30,971 nucleotides of DNA from an uncultured Lachnospiraceae bacterium. GTDB taxonomy: Bacteria; Bacillota; Clostridia; Lachnospirales; Lachnospiraceae. The position numbers and the translations under genes are program-made. The notes under the pieces were generated by a model that was not told where the DNA came from, did not search any database, and was given only the letters and a program-made list of their open reading frames with translations. The DNA is taken from positions 1 to 30,971 of the forward strand of contig UQDA01000027.1 of NCBI GenBank assembly GCA_900539715.1. The letters run 5' to 3'. Below are positions 29,713 through 30,971 of this stretch, in pieces. Numbering within the stretch: the first letter of the stretch is position 1; every line of letters begins with the position of its first letter.

Positions 29713-30343
29713 AAAGACGATAGCGGCCACTTTTCTGGAACAGTTTGAATATCCCTGGGAAGCGCTGGCAGGTCTTCGTGAGTTTATCGTAACGCTCGGA
29801 AACAGTCTGCCGCAGGACCGCTTTGAAAAGCGGGGAGCGGATATCTGGGTCGCAAAGAGCGCGCAGGTCGCGCCGACAGCCTGTATCAATGGTCCCTGTA
29901 TTGTTGATGAGGATGCGGAGATACGGCATTGTGCTTTCGTGCGGGGGAGTGCGATCATTGGAAAAGGGGCTGTGGTAGGCAATTCCACAGAGCTGAAAAA
30001 TGTAATCTTATTTGATGGAGTTCAGGTTCCCCATTATAACTATGTGGGAGACAGTATTCTGGGGTTCAAAGCCCACATGGGTGCAGGGGCGATAACCTCC
30101 AATGTCAAGAGTGATAAAACGCCGGTCGAGGTAAAGGCCGGAGAAGTCAGGATTTCCACCGGACTGAAAAAATTCGGCGCAATGCTGGGAGATTGTGTGG
30201 AAGTAGGCTGCAACAGCGTTTTGAATCCGGGAACGGTCATCGGAAGGAATACGAACGTATATCCGTTGTCGCGGGTACGGGGATTTGTTCCGGAAGGACA
30301 TATTTTCAAAGCGCAGGATAATATCGTTAAAAAGAACGTATAA
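29675..30343 (+). CDS. Left-handed beta-helix (hexapeptide) protein, GlmU C-terminal-like
   Basis: The 222 residues have a helical N-terminal part (about 1-60) and then hexapeptide repeats with a fold like the GlmU acyltransferase domain (examples: ACINGPCIVDEDAEI, SAIIGKGAVVGNSTE, GAGAITSNV, NSVLNPGTVIGRNTNV). No nucleotidyltransferase domain is present, so a pyrophosphorylase label would be wrong. An acyltransferase or scaffold role is likely, but the substrate is unknown. The start at 29675 follows AAAAAGGAGG; the open frame extends to 29528 inside topB without support. The 38-nt overlap with topB suggests coupled translation. A terminator follows. Confidence 0.85.
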   Translation: MEAMKISSLYHLEKTIAATFLEQFEYPWEALAGLREFIVTLGNSLPQDRFEKRGADIWVAKSAQVAPTACINGPCIVDEDAEIRHCAFVRGSAIIGKGAVVGNSTELKNVILFDGVQVPHYNYVGDSILGFKAHMGAGAITSNVKSDKTPVEVKAGEVRISTGLKKFGAMLGDCVEVGCNSVLNPGTVIGRNTNVYPLSRVRGFVPEGHIFKAQDNIVKKNV

Positions 30344-30369
30344 GTATAAAAAAGTGTGTGTATACAAAG

Positions 30370-30405
30370 ACCGGCAGGAGAGTAGAAGCTTTTCTGCCGG
30401 TTTTT
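30370..30405 (+). terminator. Terminator after topB and the beta-helix gene
   Basis: ACCGGCAG (30370-30377) pairs with CTGCCGGT (30394-30401), followed by TTTTT. It lies 27 nt after the stop codon. Confidence 0.88.
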
Positions 30406-30435
30406 GCATACTTTCGGCAGTGCTGTCGGGGCGGA

Positions 30436-30466
30436 TATCCTCAGCGCCTTTTGTATCCTGAGGATA
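30436..30466. repeat. Inverted repeat upstream of the lipoprotein promoter
   Basis: TATCCTCAG (30436-30444) and CTGAGGATA (30458-30466) are perfect reverse complements. A shorter overlapping palindrome, GTATCC-TGA-GGATAC, occupies 30453-30467. There is no T-tract. It lies about 25 nt before the -35 box and could be a second regulator site. Confidence 0.45.
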
Positions 30467-30490
30467 CCGTCTGTGTATAAAAATTCATGC

Positions 30491-30519
30491 TTGACGGGGA
30501 TGGTTTTGGGGTGTATGAT
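30491..30519 (+). promoter_or_regulatory. Promoter of the substrate-binding lipoprotein gene
   Basis: TTGACG (30491-30496) and TATGAT (30514-30519) have a 17-nt spacer. The predicted start is near 30526. Confidence 0.7.
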
Positions 30520-30527
30520 TGATTCAA

Positions 30528-30555
30528 TGCTTTAACGCATACACGCGTTAAAGCA
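30528..30555. promoter_or_regulatory. Perfect 11-bp inverted repeat at the transcription start (probable operator)
   Basis: TGCTTTAACGC and GCGTTAAAGCA flank ATACAC. The repeat covers the predicted transcription start, a classic place for repressor binding; as RNA it would be a 5'-terminal hairpin, so either mode is possible. Confidence 0.62.
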
Positions 30556-30577
30556 AAAAGGAAGAGGAGAATTAATT

Positions 30578-30971
30578 ATGAAAAAAATAGCGGCGATAGC
30601 AATGGTGTTGGCAATGACGACCGCAGTTCTGGCAGGCTGCGGTACGGAGAATACGGGGACAGGCACAGCGTCGGATGCAGTGGCACCGGGTACGGCGGCA
30701 GAGCAGGACGCCGGCGCCGAACAGGCGGCAGACGGAGGAGAGGTATATAATATCGGTATCTGTCAGCTGGTGCAGCATGAGGCGCTGGATGCGGCGACGC
30801 AGGGCTTTCAGGATAAGCTGACAGAGCTTCTCGGGGAAGAAAACGTGACCTTTGACGTGCAGAACGCTTCGGGGGATTCGCCGACCTGTGCGACAATAGC
30901 AAATCAGTTCGTGGCAGAGGATGTGGATCTTATTCTTGCCAACGCGACTGCATCTTTACAGGCGGCAGCGG
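30578..30971 (+). CDS. ABC transporter substrate-binding lipoprotein, TrpX-like (5' part)
   Basis: The gene runs off the window after 131 codons. The N terminus is a lipoprotein signal peptide with lipobox LAGC (Cys21), then a Gly/Ala/Asp/Glu-rich linker (about 22-55) and the start of a periplasmic-binding fold (YNIGICQLVQHEALDAATQG, then a region with TIANQFVAEDVDLILANAT). This pattern fits the PF04392 family, whose members include predicted tryptophan or aromatic importers (TrpX). The ligand is not certain. AGGAAGAGGAG precedes the ATG. Permease and ATPase genes would be expected just downstream, beyond the window. Confidence 0.85.
   Translation, partial: MKKIAAIAMVLAMTTAVLAGCGTENTGTGTASDAVAPGTAAEQDAGAEQAADGGEVYNIGICQLVQHEALDAATQGFQDKLTELLGEENVTFDVQNASGDSPTCATIANQFVAEDVDLILANATASLQAAA

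Overview
The window reads as chromosomal DNA of an anaerobic Clostridia, most likely a Lachnospiraceae member. The support is indirect: strong Shine-Dalgarno sequences, near-consensus sigma-A promoters with 16-18 nt spacers, a split ThrE-type exporter, an E. coli-like dihydroxyacid dehydratase lacking one Cys of the [2Fe-2S] class, a DUF6472-like four-cysteine mini-protein and a surface protein with the His-x-His/GCYT module I associate with this family. No rRNA, phage, transposase or CRISPR is visible, and most genes are housekeeping.

Layout. 1-6000: amino-acid biosynthesis on the plus strand, ilvD-ilvB (branched chain) then serC-serA (serine) behind its own promoter. 6090-6377: a small minus-strand hypothetical gene. 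6630-9958: glgB (glycogen branching enzyme, with a charged tail) overlapping an MscS-type channel gene. 9955-13856: a promoter lying over the mscS stop codon, a leader of about 180 nt with nested hairpins and two overlapping short ORFs, then two half-transporters forming a heterodimeric ABC exporter and a terminator. 13870-14156: a GC-rich structured element and a tRNA-Thr(CGU) gene on the minus strand with its own promoter and terminator. 14355-16939: a class Ic aspartate-type aminotransferase and the two halves of a ThrE-like exporter. 17023-19761: the four-cysteine mini-protein, an unexplained long leader, and a membrane-anchored coiled-coil protein with a His/Cys-rich module and a 24-bp tandem repeat. 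19901-21157: a CNNM/CBS membrane protein.

21216-24810 is on the minus strand: an AzgA-type purine permease, the wreck of a secreted 5'-nucleotidase with large internal deletions, and an ATPase/permease pair of the nitrate/taurine ABC class without a substrate-binding protein. 25031-30343 returns to the plus strand with argH, asd, topB and a left-handed beta-helix protein. The window ends inside a substrate-binding lipoprotein gene of the TrpX type, preceded by a promoter and a perfect 11-bp inverted repeat.

The best candidate for an undescribed system is the leader of the ABC exporter pair (9984-10178). Its hairpins share strands and exclude each other, and an open frame of 56 codons runs into the transporter gene. 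The arrangement resembles the bmrB-bmrCD antibiotic-induced attenuator of Bacillus subtilis. Second are the coiled-coil surface protein with its possible metal-binding module, and the 5'-nucleotidase remnant, which is too degraded to show as an ordinary ORF.
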